64,000 nt of DNA from an uncultured Clostridia bacterium (GTDB lineage: Bacteria > Bacillota > Clostridia > Oscillospirales > QAKW01). The position numbers and the translations under genes were made by a program. Shown here in pieces: positions 49,986 through 59,971 of the stretch; the first letter of the stretch is position 1; every line of letters begins with the position of its first letter. The notes beneath the pieces were generated by a model, which saw nothing but the letters and a program-made list of their open reading frames with translations, was not told where the DNA came from and searched no databases. Where the stretch lies: the NCBI GenBank assembly GCA_944385895.1, contig CALWYZ010000006.1:55871-119870 (forward strand), in the 5' to 3' direction.

Positions 49986-51485
49986 TTATTTATTAGATGA
50001 ATCTTTTACAAGCACGTCGTGAGCTCCGCCCTCTACAATAGATACTGAACTTACAAGTGTTATTTTTGCTTTTTCCTGAAGTTCAGGGATAGTGAGAGCG
50101 CCGCAGTTGCACATTGTGTGTTTTATTTTGCTCAGAGTCAAGCAGAGGTTGTCATGCAATGAGCCGGCATATGGTACATAACAGTCAACGCCTTCAACAA
50201 ATGATAATTTGCTGTCGCCGCCCAGGTCGTATCGCTGCCAGTTGCGTGCACGAGCCGAACCTTCCCCCCAATACTCTTTCATATAATTTCCGTTTATTAG
50301 GATTTTATTGGTAGGAGATTCATCAAAGCGGGAAAAATATCTTCCCAGCATACAGAAATCACAGCCCATTGCAAGTGCAAGGGTTATGTGGTAATCATGT
50401 ACTATACCGCCGTCAGAGCAGATCGGAACATAAACTCCTGTTTCTTTAAAATATTCATCGCGCGCCTGAGCCACATCTATTACCGCAGTAGCCTGTCCGC
50501 GCCCGATACCTTTGGTTTCGCGTGTTATACAGATAGATCCGCCCCCGATACCTATTTTCACAAAATCTGCGCCGGCATCTGCGAGAAAACGAAAACCGTC
50601 TTTGTCGACCACATTTCCGGCTCCGACTTTTACTTTGTCTTTGTAATTTTTGCGTATCCAGTCGATTGTGCGGCTTTGCCATTCGGTATATCCTTCGGAA
50701 GAATCTATACACAGAACGTCAGCTCCTGCTTCTATGAGAGCGGGAACACGCTCTTCGTAATCACGTGTATTTATGCCGGCACCTACAATATATCGTTTTT
50801 TTGAATCAAGCAGCTCGCAAGGATTTTCTTTGTGCTGATCATAGTCTTTACGGAAAACAAATGCATAAAGAGTTCCATCCTCGTTAATAAGCGGCAAAGC
50901 ATTGAGCTTATGATCCCATATGATATCGTTAGCCTCTTTGAGCGTAGTGCCTGCCGGAGCGGTTATCAGGCGCTCAAAAGGCGTCATGAAGTCCTTTACC
51001 TTTTCCGACGGGTCCATGCGCGATATACGGTAGTCACGGCTTGTGACCATGCCTAAAAGCTTTCCGTGAGCTGTGCCGTCGTCAGTTACAGCAACAGTGG
51101 AAAAACCGTTTTGACGCTTGAGCTCAAGGATATCTGCCAGAGTCTGTTCCGGTTTTATATTTGAAGCGGATACTACAAATCCGGCCTTATAATTTTTTAC
51201 ACGGCGCACCATTTCCGCCTGATCTCTTACTGACTGAGAACCATATATAAATGATATGCCTCCCTCTTTTGCAAGGGCTATTGCCATTGTATCGTTTGAA
51301 ACCGACTGCATTATTGCGGACACGAGAGGTGTATTGAGCCAGAGTGACGGCTCTTCACCTTTTTTAAACTTTACAAGCGGTGTTCTCAGAGATACATTTG
51401 CCGGTATACATTCGGCGCTGCTGTAACCGGGTATGAGCAGGTATTCGCTGAAAGTATGTGACGGCTCATTATAATAATATGCCAT
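49986..51485 (-). CDS. guaB: IMP dehydrogenase
   Basis: NAD-dependent oxidation of IMP to XMP, the step before GMP synthase. About 499 residues from ATG 51485 ([20 protein letters not shown]), with AGGAGAG upstream; a longer frame begins inside the promoter region. The TIM barrel is interrupted by two CBS domains (about 100-220, with GMVTSRDYR and VFRKDYD). The catalytic cysteine is in [12 protein letters not shown] and the flap has KGIGRGQ. Monocistronic. The substrate of the incomplete-looking GuaA at 9.9 kb is the product of this enzyme. Confidence 0.95.
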   Translation of the reverse strand: MAYYYNEPSHTFSEYLLIPGYSSAECIPANVSLRTPLVKFKKGEEPSLWLNTPLVSAIMQSVSNDTMAIALAKEGGISFIYGSQSVRDQAEMVRRVKNYKAGFVVSASNIKPEQTLADILELKRQNGFSTVAVTDDGTAHGKLLGMVTSRDYRISRMDPSEKVKDFMTPFERLITAPAGTTLKEANDIIWDHKLNALPLINEDGTLYAFVFRKDYDQHKENPCELLDSKKRYIVGAGINTRDYEERVPALIEAGADVLCIDSSEGYTEWQSRTIDWIRKNYKDKVKVGAGNVVDKDGFRFLADAGADFVKIGIGGGSICITRETKGIGRGQATAVIDVAQARDEYFKETGVYVPICSDGGIVHDYHITLALAMGCDFCMLGRYFSRFDESPTNKILINGNYMKEYWGEGSARARNWQRYDLGGDSKLSFVEGVDCYVPYAGSLHDNLCLTLSKIKHTMCNCGALTIPELQEKAKITLVSSVSIVEGGAHDVLVKDSSNK

Positions 51486-51640
51486 AAGCACTCTCTCCTT
51501 TTTGATTTGTGTATTATCATTTATTATATAATAAAGCAAAACAAAATGGAAGTGTTTTTTCAAGTTTTTGATTTCGCATATTATGCGTATAATTATGCAT
51601 ATTATAATAAAATATTTCTAATAAAATTGAAGAAATGCTA

Positions 51641-51669
51641 TTGACAAACTGAATATTATTCATTATAAT
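51641..51669 (+). promoter_or_regulatory. Promoter of the amino acid ABC transporter operon
   Basis: TTGACA (51641-51646) and TATAAT (51664-51669), both perfect, with a 17-bp spacer, 33 bases before the start codon. Confidence 0.85.
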
Positions 51670-51701
51670 ACAATCAGAAAAAATAAAGGAGAAAATATGC
51701 T

Positions 51702-52484
51702 ATGAAAATAATGAAAAAACTTTTAGCTGTCGCACTCATGCTTGTGCTTGTACTGGGAGTCATGGCAGGCTGCAGCAGCGGGAATGATGAAAAAACAAAT
51801 GACGATGGCACACAGCAAAAAGAAACGCTTGTTATGGCGACAAACGCACAGTTTCCGCCGTACGAGTATTATGACGGCGATAAAATAGTAGGAATTGACG
51901 CCGAGGTAGCCGCACTCATCGCCGAAAAACTCGGCATGGAGCTGGAAATTGCGGATATCGAGTTTGATTCTATCGTACCCGGCGTACAGCAGGGCAAATA
52001 TGATATGGGCATGGCAGGCATGACCGTAAATGACGAGCGTCTTGAACAGGTAAACTTTACGACATCATACGCAAAGGGTGTTCAGGTTGTAATAGTCAAA
52101 GAGGACAGTGATATAAAGACTATCGATGATCTTACAGGCAAGAAGATCGGCGCTCAGCAGGGAACGACCGGCGCGATATATGCAGCTGAAGACTACGGCG
52201 AGGAGAATGTAACTACATATGCCAGCGGCAATCTTGCCGTAGAGGGACTCAAGACCGGCAAGGTCGACTGCGTTATCATCGATAATGAGCCTGCAAAGGC
52301 ATATGTAAGCGAAAATGAGGGACTGAAGATCCTTGAGACAGAATATGCAAACGAGGATTATGCGATCGCGATAGCAAAGGACAATACCGAACTTATGGAT
52401 AAGGTCAATACCGCGCTTGAGGAGCTTATTGCAAACGGCGAGCTTCAGAAGATAGTAGATAAATATATAACCTCTGAGGAATGA
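51702..52484 (+). CDS. Polar amino acid ABC transporter, substrate-binding lipoprotein
   Basis: A 260-residue type II solute-binding lipoprotein: a short signal and lipobox with the lipidated Cys near residue 24 (VMAGCSSGND). Family marks are FPPYEYYDGDKIVGIDAEV, AGMTVNDERLEQVNFTTSY and AQQGTTGAIYAAED, with an arginine and an aspartate in the ligand pocket. A member of the HisJ/GlnH family; the exact amino acid is not determined. It is the first gene of a three-gene operon and is followed by a hairpin, which would yield more binding protein than permease. Confidence 0.93.
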   Translation: MKIMKKLLAVALMLVLVLGVMAGCSSGNDEKTNDDGTQQKETLVMATNAQFPPYEYYDGDKIVGIDAEVAALIAEKLGMELEIADIEFDSIVPGVQQGKYDMGMAGMTVNDERLEQVNFTTSYAKGVQVVIVKEDSDIKTIDDLTGKKIGAQQGTTGAIYAAEDYGEENVTTYASGNLAVEGLKTGKVDCVIIDNEPAKAYVSENEGLKILETEYANEDYAIAIAKDNTELMDKVNTALEELIANGELQKIVDKYITSEE

Positions 52485-52501
52485 GGAAAATAAAACAGAT
52501 G

Positions 52502-52533
52502 ACGGGGCGGCGATCTGACCGCCCCTGTTGTTT
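52502..52533 (+). terminator. Attenuating hairpin between binding protein and permease genes
   Basis: ggggcgg (52504-52510) pairs perfectly with ccgcccc (52519-52525), followed by tgttgttt. In ABC operons such a partial terminator raises the ratio of binding protein to membrane parts. Confidence 0.7.
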
Positions 52534-52571
52534 ATTACGGACTAAGAGAAAATATTAAGGAGAAAAGATAA

Positions 52572-53348
52572 ATGTCATCGGTTTCGGCGTGGTTTAACGG
52601 GCTTTGGACCGACATAACCCTGTGGTTTGACGGTTTTTCAGACGACTTTTATACAGTATTCATAAAAAAAGACCGTTATGAGCAGATGCTGACGGGTCTT
52701 GAAAATACACTTATCATAACCCTGGGCGCGCTGCTCATCGGCGTTGTGATAGGAATAGTTGTTGCGGCGATACGTTCGTCGTATGATAAAAATAAAGAGA
52801 GCCTGAAGCAGCACGGAGGTATCGGTTGTTTTATACTCTCGTTTCTGAATTTTATATGTAAGATATACCTGACCGTGATACGGGGGACGCCTGTCGTAGT
52901 ACAGCTGATGATAGCGTATTTTCTTATATTCGTATCAGTCAAAGACGGCGTGCCTGTCGGCATATTTGCGTTTGGAATAAATTCGGGTGCGTATGTTGCG
53001 GAAATTTTCCGCGGCGGTATCATGTCTGTAGACAACGGACAGTTTGAGGCGGGGCGCTCTCTCGGCTTCAACTATGTTCAGACCATGTGGTATATAGTGA
53101 TCCCGCAGACCTTTAAGGCGGTGCTTCCGACATTGTGCAATGAATTTATCGCGCTGTTGAAGGAAACATCGGTTGCAGGCTATGTCGGAGTTATGGAGCT
53201 GACAAAGGCGGGCAACTCAATAGCCGGAGTTACATATAATTATTTTCTGCCGCTGCTTACGGTCGCGGCCGTGTATCTTGTGATCGTAATGATACTGTCC
53301 TGGCTTGTAAGCAGGCTTGAGAGGAGGCTGCGGGTAAGTGAGCGATAA
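52572..53348 (+). CDS. Polar amino acid ABC transporter, permease
   Basis: A 258-residue inner-membrane permease of the HisMQ type. Five or so helices (about 40-65, 90-120, 120-140, 200-235) and the coupling-loop motif [21 protein letters not shown] are visible, as is the upstream [11 protein letters not shown]. It overlaps the ATPase gene by 11 bp, so both are made together. A single permease type suggests a homodimeric channel. Confidence 0.93.
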   Translation: MSSVSAWFNGLWTDITLWFDGFSDDFYTVFIKKDRYEQMLTGLENTLIITLGALLIGVVIGIVVAAIRSSYDKNKESLKQHGGIGCFILSFLNFICKIYLTVIRGTPVVVQLMIAYFLIFVSVKDGVPVGIFAFGINSGAYVAEIFRGGIMSVDNGQFEAGRSLGFNYVQTMWYIVIPQTFKAVLPTLCNEFIALLKETSVAGYVGVMELTKAGNSIAGVTYNYFLPLLTVAAVYLVIVMILSWLVSRLERRLRVSER

Positions 53349-54084
53349 TAATATATTGATTGAAGTCAAAAACCTCTGTAAATACTATAACGGCGATAAA
53401 ATAAAAGCTCTTGACGGTGTGGATATTGATATACGAAGCGGAGAGGTGGTCGTCATAATCGGTCCGTCGGGCAGCGGAAAATCTACGTTTCTGCGCTCTC
53501 TTAATCTGCTTGAACTGCCCACGTCAGGACATATCATATTTGACGGTGTGGATATCTGCGATAAAAAGGTGAATATAAATCTGCACCGCCAGAAAATGGG
53601 CATGGTTTTTCAGCATTTCAATCTGTTTCCGCATAAGACTGTGCTGGACAACATGACAATAGCGCCTATAAAATTGCTGAAAACTCCTAAAGACAAGGCT
53701 GTAGAAGAAGCGATGGAGCTGCTTGAGCGGGTGGGGCTTGCCGACAGGGCTGAAAACTATCCGTCTCAGCTCTCAGGAGGCCAGAAACAGCGCGTCGCGA
53801 TTGTCAGGGCGCTGTGCATGAAGCCGGAGGTAATGCTTTTTGATGAACCTACAAGTGCGCTTGATCCCGAAATGGTGGGCGAGGTGCTTGACGTTATGAA
53901 AAATCTCGCATCGGAGGGCATGACAATGGTCGTGGTAACGCACGAGATGGGCTTTGCGCGCGAGGTGGGAAGCCGGGTTGTGTTTATGGACGGCGGCAAA
54001 ATTATAGAACAGGGTACGCCTTCGGATATATTCGATAATCCTCAAAGCCCCAGACTTAAGGAGTTTTTGAGCAAGGTCTTATAA
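53338..54084 (+). CDS. Polar amino acid ABC transporter, ATPase
   Basis: A 248-residue ATPase of the GlnQ/HisP class: Walker [11 protein letters not shown]-loop in [12 protein letters not shown], signature [15 protein letters not shown], Walker [15 protein letters not shown] and switch [12 protein letters not shown] start at 53338 with an AGGAGG site, inside the permease gene end. It drives amino acid import with the two preceding genes and is followed by a strong terminator. Confidence 0.96.
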   Translation: MSDNNILIEVKNLCKYYNGDKIKALDGVDIDIRSGEVVVIIGPSGSGKSTFLRSLNLLELPTSGHIIFDGVDICDKKVNINLHRQKMGMVFQHFNLFPHKTVLDNMTIAPIKLLKTPKDKAVEEAMELLERVGLADRAENYPSQLSGGQKQRVAIVRALCMKPEVMLFDEPTSALDPEMVGEVLDVMKNLASEGMTMVVVTHEMGFAREVGSRVVFMDGGKIIEQGTPSDIFDNPQSPRLKEFLSKVL

Positions 54085-54086
54085 TT

Positions 54087-54121
54087 TGTTGCTCTGCGGC
54101 AAGCCGCAGAGCAAATTTTTT
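54087..54121 (+). terminator. Terminator of the amino acid ABC operon
   Basis: ttgctctgcggc (54089-54100) pairs perfectly with 54103-54114 over a 2-base loop, followed by a T-run. Confidence 0.92.
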
Positions 54122-54143
54122 ATATTATTACAAAATTTTTATA

Positions 54144-54171
54144 TTGACTTTTGACCTTTCAGTAATATAAT
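54144..54171 (+). promoter_or_regulatory. Promoter of the epimerase-rhamnosidase operon
   Basis: TTGACT (54144-54149), 16 bp, TATAAT (54166-54171), 32 bases before the ATG at 54204. Confidence 0.7.
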
Positions 54172-54203
54172 AATTTTAATAAAACTTTAAAAGGAGAAAA
54201 AGT

Positions 54204-54983
54204 ATGGATAAACTCGGTATACAGCTTTACAGCGTGCGTGACAGAATGAAAACGGAAAAGGACATCATAGAAACTTTTAAAAGGCTTGCCGAAATAGGAT
54301 ATACACAGGCACAGACTGCGGGTGATTTTGTCATTTTACCGGATAGGTTTGCAAAGTACGCACATGACGCGGGCATTGAGATAATAGGCACTCACTATGA
54401 TTGGGATGCTATTAAAAATGATACGGAAGATACCGTGCGTATACACGAGATGCTTGGTACGACTAACGTCGGAATCGGCGGTATGCCTAAACCGGCAAGG
54501 GAGAGTCTTGACGCGCTCAAGTCATTTATTGAGGATATGAACAAAACAGCTGTTAAACTGAAAAAATACGGCTGCAAGCTGACTTATCACAATCACAGCT
54601 TTGAATTCAAAAAGTTTGACGGCAAAACCCTTATGGATTATATGATAGAAGGCTTTACTGAGGATAATATAACTTTTGTATTAGATACATATTGGGTCCA
54701 GCACGGCGGTGCGGACATACGCCGTATGATAGAGCGTCTTTCGGGCAGAATTGACATTCTGCACCTTAAGGATATGGCCGCCTGCGGCGGCGCGGACGGC
54801 AAAAATCCGTATATCACGGATATCGGCTACGGGAATATAGATTTTAGGGATATAGTTGCGCTTGCCGAAAAGACGGGCGTCAAATACTTCTGTGTCGAGC
54901 AGGACGGAAACTATGAGATAGACTCGATGACAAGCGCCAAGACCTGCTTTGACTATTTAAAGAAAAACGTGATGGATAAATAA
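54204..54983 (+). CDS. Sugar phosphate isomerase/epimerase (TIM barrel, second)
   Basis: A 259-residue xylose-isomerase-like TIM-barrel enzyme: LGIQLYSVRDRM near the N-terminus, KLTYHNHSFEF, LDTYWVQHGGADI, ILHLKDM and YFCVEQD supply metal-ligand residues. It is shorter than and distinct from the homologue at 38.4 kb. It precedes the rhamnosidase gene by 14 bp in the same operon, which suggests it acts on a sugar released by that enzyme. Confidence 0.88.
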   Translation: MDKLGIQLYSVRDRMKTEKDIIETFKRLAEIGYTQAQTAGDFVILPDRFAKYAHDAGIEIIGTHYDWDAIKNDTEDTVRIHEMLGTTNVGIGGMPKPARESLDALKSFIEDMNKTAVKLKKYGCKLTYHNHSFEFKKFDGKTLMDYMIEGFTEDNITFVLDTYWVQHGGADIRRMIERLSGRIDILHLKDMAACGGADGKNPYITDIGYGNIDFRDIVALAEKTGVKYFCVEQDGNYEIDSMTSAKTCFDYLKKNVMDK

Positions 54984-54997
54984 GAGAGGAAAATGCT

Positions 54998-57259
54998 GTG
55001 GATTTCCCCATTGGATTTATATGTTCAGGATTTGAATATAACACGTTGGAAAAGCATGCTCCGGCACCGTATTTTCGCAGGACGTTTTATGCCGACATAA
55101 AGACAAAGGCACATGTCCTGATCAGTGCCTGCGGATTTTATCAACTGTATATCAACGGCGTCAATGTCAGCAAAGGTCCGCTTGCACCGTACATAAGCAA
55201 TCCGGACGACATAGTGTACTATGACAGCTATGATGTTGAGCTGGTATGCGGACAAAATACAATAGGAGTGTGGCTCGGCAACGGATTTCAAAACAATCCG
55301 GGAGGGTATATCTGGGATTTTGACAAAGCACCTTTTCGGAGCACGCCGAAGTTTGCGATGTCTGTTACATGGCACAGCGCCGAGGGCAGGACCGAGAGTA
55401 TAGAGTCTGACAGCATGTTTTTGACCGCGCCGTCTCCTATCACATTTGATGATTACCGATTTGGGGAGCATTATGACGCGCGTCTGGAGCAGGACGGCTG
55501 GACGCAGGCAAGCTTTGACGATTCATCCTGGGCGCATGCTGTTGCAGCAGCTGTGCCGAGGGGTCGTCGCAGACTTTGCGGTGCAGAGCCGATAGCGGTG
55601 ACGCGTCAGCTCAGGGCGGTATCCGTCACTGCGGTGAATGACGGCTACATTTATGATTTCAAAGAAAACTGTGCCGGTGTGTGCCGGCTTAATATAGACG
55701 GCACATCGGGTCAGCGTATATGCATGCAGTACGGGGAATGGATACGTGATGACGGGACTCTGGATATAGAGCATATTTGGTTTCACAGAGATGAGAAGCT
55801 GTGGAATCGTGACAAAGAACTTGTTCACTGTGATGTGTATACCTGCCGAGACGGGGTACAGTCATATACGCCGAGGTTTACCTATCACGGATTCAGATAT
55901 GTCTATATCACCGGTATAACCGCTCAGCAGGCAAAGCCGGAGCTTTTGACGTATCTTGTAATGAATTCCGATCTGGAAAGGCGCGGCGGATTTGTCTGTT
56001 CTAATGAGACCGTAAACCGTCTGTATGAATGTACTATACGTTCTGACCTGGCAAATTTTTATTATTTTCCGACCGACTGTCCGCACCGTGAAAAAAACGG
56101 CTGGACGGCGGATGCGGCTCTGTCCGCAGAGCAGATGATAATGAATCTGGGCGTAGAAAACAGCTATCGGGAATGGCTCAGAAACATTTGCTGTGCCCAG
56201 GCTGAAAACGGCAGTCTTCCGGGTATAATCCCGACCGGGGGCTGGGGCTTTTCCTGGGGCAACGGACCTGCCTGGGACTGTGTGCTTGCATACTTGCCGT
56301 ATTATGTGTATATTTACCGCGGGAAAACGGAAATGATCGAGGAATCGGCAGACGCACTTACTAAATATCTGCGCTATCTGCTGACGCGTACGGATTCTTA
56401 CGGTCTGCTTAAAATCGGACTGGGTGACTGGTGCCCCGTAGACCGCAAAAGCTCTGCATATGTCGCGCCGCTTGAATTTACCGATACGGTAACGGCATAT
56501 GATATTGCCAAAAAGGCCGAGTTTATGTTTGATGCAGTAGGTCTGACAAAACAGCGTGATTTTGCCGGCAGTACCGCAGCCAAGTTTAAGGCGGCGGTAC
56601 GCGCACGGCTTGTGGATACGGTTACGTTTACCGCGGCCGGGAACTGTCAGACGTCACAGGCAATGGCGATTTTTTACGATATTTTCGAGCCTGACGAAAA
56701 GAAAGCGGCGTTCAACAAACTTATAGAGCTGATACGCCGGAACAACTATCATTTTGATGTGGGAGTATTGGGCGCAAGAGTTTTGTTTCATGTGCTTGCC
56801 GAATTTTCCTGTACTGAACTTGCGCTGAAAATGATCGTGGGACCGGAATTTCCGTCATACGGCTACTGGATAAAAAACGGAGCCACCAGTCTCTGGGAAA
56901 ATTTCAGCAGCAGCGGTGATGTCCAGTCCAGGAACCATCATTTTTGGGGCGATATAGCCGGCTGGTTTATACGATATCTTGCAGGTATATATGTCAATCC
57001 GTCCCGCAGTGACGCAAACAGTGCGGACATCAGTCCGTATTTTGCAAAGAGCCTTGATTTTGCCGGAGGGTTTCATATCCTGCCGGCGGGTAAAGTATCG
57101 TCTGAATGGAAGCGTTGTGAACAAGGCATACGCCTTACCGTTCAAGCTCCAGACGGAGTTCGCGGAAATATCCGTCTTCAGGACGGATATACGTTCAGTG
57201 ACGGCAGTAAAACAAAGCCTTTGCACAGTGCGGTGTATGACGTTATAAAAAGCGAATAA
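54998..57259 (+). CDS. Alpha-L-rhamnosidase-like glycoside hydrolase (GH78)
   Basis: A 753-residue enzyme without a signal peptide, so it probably works in the cytosol on imported rhamnosides. N-terminal beta domains (FRRTFYADIKTKAHVLISAC, then GVWLGNGFQNN) match the family, and the (alpha/alpha)6 barrel carries the catalytic segment FPTDCPHREKNGWTADA, where the Asp, Glu and second Asp usual in GH78 are in place. Its GTG start at 54998 has an AGAGGA site. L-rhamnose released here would suit RhaA and RhaD at 32-34 kb. A terminator follows directly. Confidence 0.88.
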   Translation: MDFPIGFICSGFEYNTLEKHAPAPYFRRTFYADIKTKAHVLISACGFYQLYINGVNVSKGPLAPYISNPDDIVYYDSYDVELVCGQNTIGVWLGNGFQNNPGGYIWDFDKAPFRSTPKFAMSVTWHSAEGRTESIESDSMFLTAPSPITFDDYRFGEHYDARLEQDGWTQASFDDSSWAHAVAAAVPRGRRRLCGAEPIAVTRQLRAVSVTAVNDGYIYDFKENCAGVCRLNIDGTSGQRICMQYGEWIRDDGTLDIEHIWFHRDEKLWNRDKELVHCDVYTCRDGVQSYTPRFTYHGFRYVYITGITAQQAKPELLTYLVMNSDLERRGGFVCSNETVNRLYECTIRSDLANFYYFPTDCPHREKNGWTADAALSAEQMIMNLGVENSYREWLRNICCAQAENGSLPGIIPTGGWGFSWGNGPAWDCVLAYLPYYVYIYRGKTEMIEESADALTKYLRYLLTRTDSYGLLKIGLGDWCPVDRKSSAYVAPLEFTDTVTAYDIAKKAEFMFDAVGLTKQRDFAGSTAAKFKAAVRARLVDTVTFTAAGNCQTSQAMAIFYDIFEPDEKKAAFNKLIELIRRNNYHFDVGVLGARVLFHVLAEFSCTELALKMIVGPEFPSYGYWIKNGATSLWENFSSSGDVQSRNHHFWGDIAGWFIRYLAGIYVNPSRSDANSADISPYFAKSLDFAGGFHILPAGKVSSEWKRCEQGIRLTVQAPDGVRGNIRLQDGYTFSDGSKTKPLHSAVYDVIKSE

Positions 57260-57287
57260 AAAAAAGCAGACTCCGTCTGCTTTTTTG
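57258..57287 (+). terminator. Terminator of the rhamnosidase operon
   Basis: gcagac (57266-57271) pairs with gtctgc (57275-57280) with flanking A and T runs. Confidence 0.85.
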
Positions 57288-57470
57288 TTTTATGTCTTAA
57301 AAGCTGTATAAATCAAGCTCTTGGGGAAAAATCATTTGACATTGCCATGCATATAAAAAATACTTGCAGTGTATGTATCGTCAATGGCTCAGGCACCGTG
57401 TTTTTCAGCTGCCGCATATATCTTGGCGGTACTGACATAAGCCTGAGCATATATTTATTATCGTCAAAAA

Positions 57471-57947
57471 TCATGTTATGTCCGCAAACGTGAAATTAAT
57501 TGCCTTTGCAAGCTCGGCAGACGAAATCTCTATCTGGTATCCGATTTTTCCCGCGCTTATAAAAATTTTATCAAGGTTCTGACAGCTGCTGTCGATTACT
57601 GTTTTGAACTGCTTTTTCATGCCGATAGGGCTGCAGCCGCCGTGGATATATCCGGTGAGAGGTAAAAGCTCACGGGATTTTATCATTTCAATCTTTTTTT
57701 CACCGACGCATTTTGCCGCTTTCTTCAGATCGAGCTCTCCACTGACCGGCACAAGAAATACATAGTGTTCTCCGGACGCTGAAACAGTGACAAGGGTTTT
57801 AAACACGGCGTTTGGGTTTTCATTGAGAGTATCGGCGACATCTTTTCCCGATACAGCGCCTGAATTTATATAGCAGTGCGGGCAATAGTCTGCCTTGAGA
57901 CTGTCCAGAACCCGCATTACATTTGTCTTTTCTATTGATTTTGACAT
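57471..57947 (-). CDS. ybaK: Cys-tRNA(Pro) deacylase YbaK/EbsC
   Basis: A protein of about 158 residues that hydrolyses Cys-tRNA(Pro), correcting mischarging by prolyl-tRNA synthetase. Marks are AVFKTLVTV with the key lysine, VFLVPVSGELD and GGCSPIGMKKQFKTVID, all as in YbaK. The ATG at 57947 is favoured, with an AGGTG site 8 bases upstream and a 10-bp gap to the EamA gene; the longer start would overlap that gene. It probably shares the transcript of the EamA gene. Confidence 0.9.
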   Translation of the reverse strand: MSKSIEKTNVMRVLDSLKADYCPHCYINSGAVSGKDVADTLNENPNAVFKTLVTVSASGEHYVFLVPVSGELDLKKAAKCVGEKKIEMIKSRELLPLTGYIHGGCSPIGMKKQFKTVIDSSCQNLDKIFISAGKIGYQIEISSAELAKAINFTFADIT

Positions 57948-57957
57948 ATTTTTGCAC

Positions 57958-58866
57958 CTAAATATCAAATACTCCCATTATTACTATGCCTATGATAGTT
58001 ACTCCGATAGCAAGATAGTGCTTCCATGACATTTTTTCTTTAAGGAATATGCGTGACCATATTACAGATACCGCGCAGTAAGCGGAAATGATCGGAGCGG
58101 ACAGCATAACATGCTCGCTGTCTCCTATGGCGTAGATATACGCAAATTGACCCGCCGTTTCAAATACTGCGCCGATAAATTTGGGTACGGTACGTTTTGC
58201 GACCGGCTTTTCACGTTTTATAATAAGCGTGTATATGAGCGTACAAATTCCCGCCGCAAAAAAGGTAAGCTCATAGGCTACGTTGGCAGAATCCTCATTG
58301 AGAGTTTCGAGCACAAGACTGTCTGCAAATGTTCCCGCAGCATCAAGTACACAGTAAGCAAGCGGAAGAATAAGAGCAAGAGCTGATTTTGAATATTTGT
58401 AGTTTCCCTTTTGCTGACGTGCCGCCCGTTTTTCTTCATCTTCATAGGCTTCTGCAAAGCCCAGTCCCACAACGCCGATACATATAACAGCTGTCGCGAT
58501 CAGCTGACCGGTTCCTGTCTGACCTATTCCGCCTGTGATAAGGCACATGATTGCGACAAGCGCACCGGAGGAATTGCATATAGGTGACGATACGGATAAT
58601 TCTATGTATCTCAATGCGATATATCCCAAGGCCATAGATCCGATGTACAGCAGTGATACAGGCAGGTATGTAAGAATTATTTCAAGTGAAATCTCTGTTT
58701 TGCCTATAAAAATTTCATATGCGGCGTGCAGGCCCATTACAATACCGACGGCAGTCACCATCTTCAGGTGTGAATGTCGGTCTGAGGGATCCGCACAGCC
58801 GATTTTTGAAAAGAGGTCGGAGCCTGACCAGCACAAAAGTGCTATGATTGATAACCAAAACCACAT
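57958..58866 (-). CDS. EamA-family (DMT) transporter
   Basis: A 302-residue drug/metabolite transporter with ten predicted helices in two EamA halves, including GSDLFSKIG at the start and ILVTIIGIVIMGVFDI-like sequence at the C-terminus. Substrate cannot be told; the family moves amino acids, sugars or other metabolites. It lies between mnmA and ybaK with a 40-bp gap to mnmA, in the same direction. Confidence 0.85.
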   Translation of the reverse strand: MWFWLSIIALLCWSGSDLFSKIGCADPSDRHSHLKMVTAVGIVMGLHAAYEIFIGKTEISLEIILTYLPVSLLYIGSMALGYIALRYIELSVSSPICNSSGALVAIMCLITGGIGQTGTGQLIATAVICIGVVGLGFAEAYEDEEKRAARQQKGNYKYSKSALALILPLAYCVLDAAGTFADSLVLETLNEDSANVAYELTFFAAGICTLIYTLIIKREKPVAKRTVPKFIGAVFETAGQFAYIYAIGDSEHVMLSAPIISAYCAVSVIWSRIFLKEKMSWKHYLAIGVTIIGIVIMGVFDI

Positions 58867-58906
58867 GTTTGATTTTCTCCTTTTAAGTAATATGAAATAT
58901 TAATTT

Positions 58907-59971
58907 TTATTCAATCGTGCCTCCGCCGACAACGGTGTCGCCTTGATATACGACAGCTGCCTGTCCGCGGGTTATTGCTCTTTGAGGCGTATCAAATACG
59001 ATTTTTACCCGTTTGTCATCCAGCGGCGTTACAGTTGCGTTTGCCGGTACAGACTTATAGCGGGTCTTGACCTGAGCAGAGAAAGAGCCTCCCGGATTTT
59101 CATAAGCAATCCAATTGAAATCATTTGCTGTCAGCGAATCTGAATACAGTTCACTGTCTGTAGAGAGTACTATGCGGTTGTTTAATGTATCTTTATATTT
59201 TACATACATCGGCTGGGGCAGTGCAAGTCCAAGACCTTTTCTTTGTCCTATCGTGTAGTGTATTATACCTCTGTGAGTGCCAAGTACATTGCCGCTTTGA
59301 TCAGTAAAATCACCCTCAGGATATGTTTTGCCGGTATACCGTTTTATAAAAGAGGCATAGTCTCCGTCAGGAACAAAACAAATATCCTGACTGTCCGGTT
59401 TTTGAGAGTTTGTCAGTCCGATCTGTTGTGCGGTGTCACGCACTTGGATTTTTGTGAGTTCGCCGAGCGGGAAAAGGGTATGCGCCAGCTCCTGCTGTGT
59501 GAGTGAGTAGAGAACATAGCTCTGGTCTTTATCGGCATCTATGCCTTTTTTAAGCAGGTATCTGCCGCCGCTCTCTTCTATTCGCGCATAGTGTCCCGTG
59601 ACTATAAAATCACAGCCTAACAGTTTTGCCTTATCAAACAGAGCTCTGAATTTTATAAATCTGTTGCAGTCAATACACGGATTAGGAGTATTTCCGTTTT
59701 CATATGCGCAAACAAAGCGGGAAATCACTTCCCGCTCAAAATCCTGTTTAAAATCAAACACAAAATGCTCAAAACCAAGACGTTTTGCGACTTGCTGTGC
59801 ATCCTGTGCATCGCCTGACAAACATCCGGGGTCCTGACATTCAAGCGTGTTTTCCATATCTGTGAACAGCTTCATAGTCGCTCCGATACAATCGTAGCCG
59901 TTTTTGACCATAATAGCCGCAGCAACGGAGCTGTCCACTCCTCCGCTCATTGCAATTAGTGCCTTTTTCAT
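58907..59971 (-). CDS. mnmA: tRNA-specific 2-thiouridylase
   Basis: Makes the 2-thio group of mnm5s2U34 in tRNA. A 354-residue ATP-pyrophosphatase with [10 protein letters not shown] at the N-terminus, the catalytic Cys in NPCIDCN and GFEHFVFDF, and the conserved ICFVPDGDY and HYTIGQRKGLG blocks. Length is usual. It overlaps the CofE-like gene by 4 bp, an unusual partner for a tRNA thiolase. The sulfur donor system (an IscS-type cysteine desulfurase) is not in the window. Confidence 0.96.
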   Translation of the reverse strand: MKKALIAMSGGVDSSVAAAIMVKNGYDCIGATMKLFTDMENTLECQDPGCLSGDAQDAQQVAKRLGFEHFVFDFKQDFEREVISRFVCAYENGNTPNPCIDCNRFIKFRALFDKAKLLGCDFIVTGHYARIEESGGRYLLKKGIDADKDQSYVLYSLTQQELAHTLFPLGELTKIQVRDTAQQIGLTNSQKPDSQDICFVPDGDYASFIKRYTGKTYPEGDFTDQSGNVLGTHRGIIHYTIGQRKGLGLALPQPMYVKYKDTLNNRIVLSTDSELYSDSLTANDFNWIAYENPGGSFSAQVKTRYKSVPANATVTPLDDKRVKIVFDTPQRAITRGQAAVVYQGDTVVGGGTIE

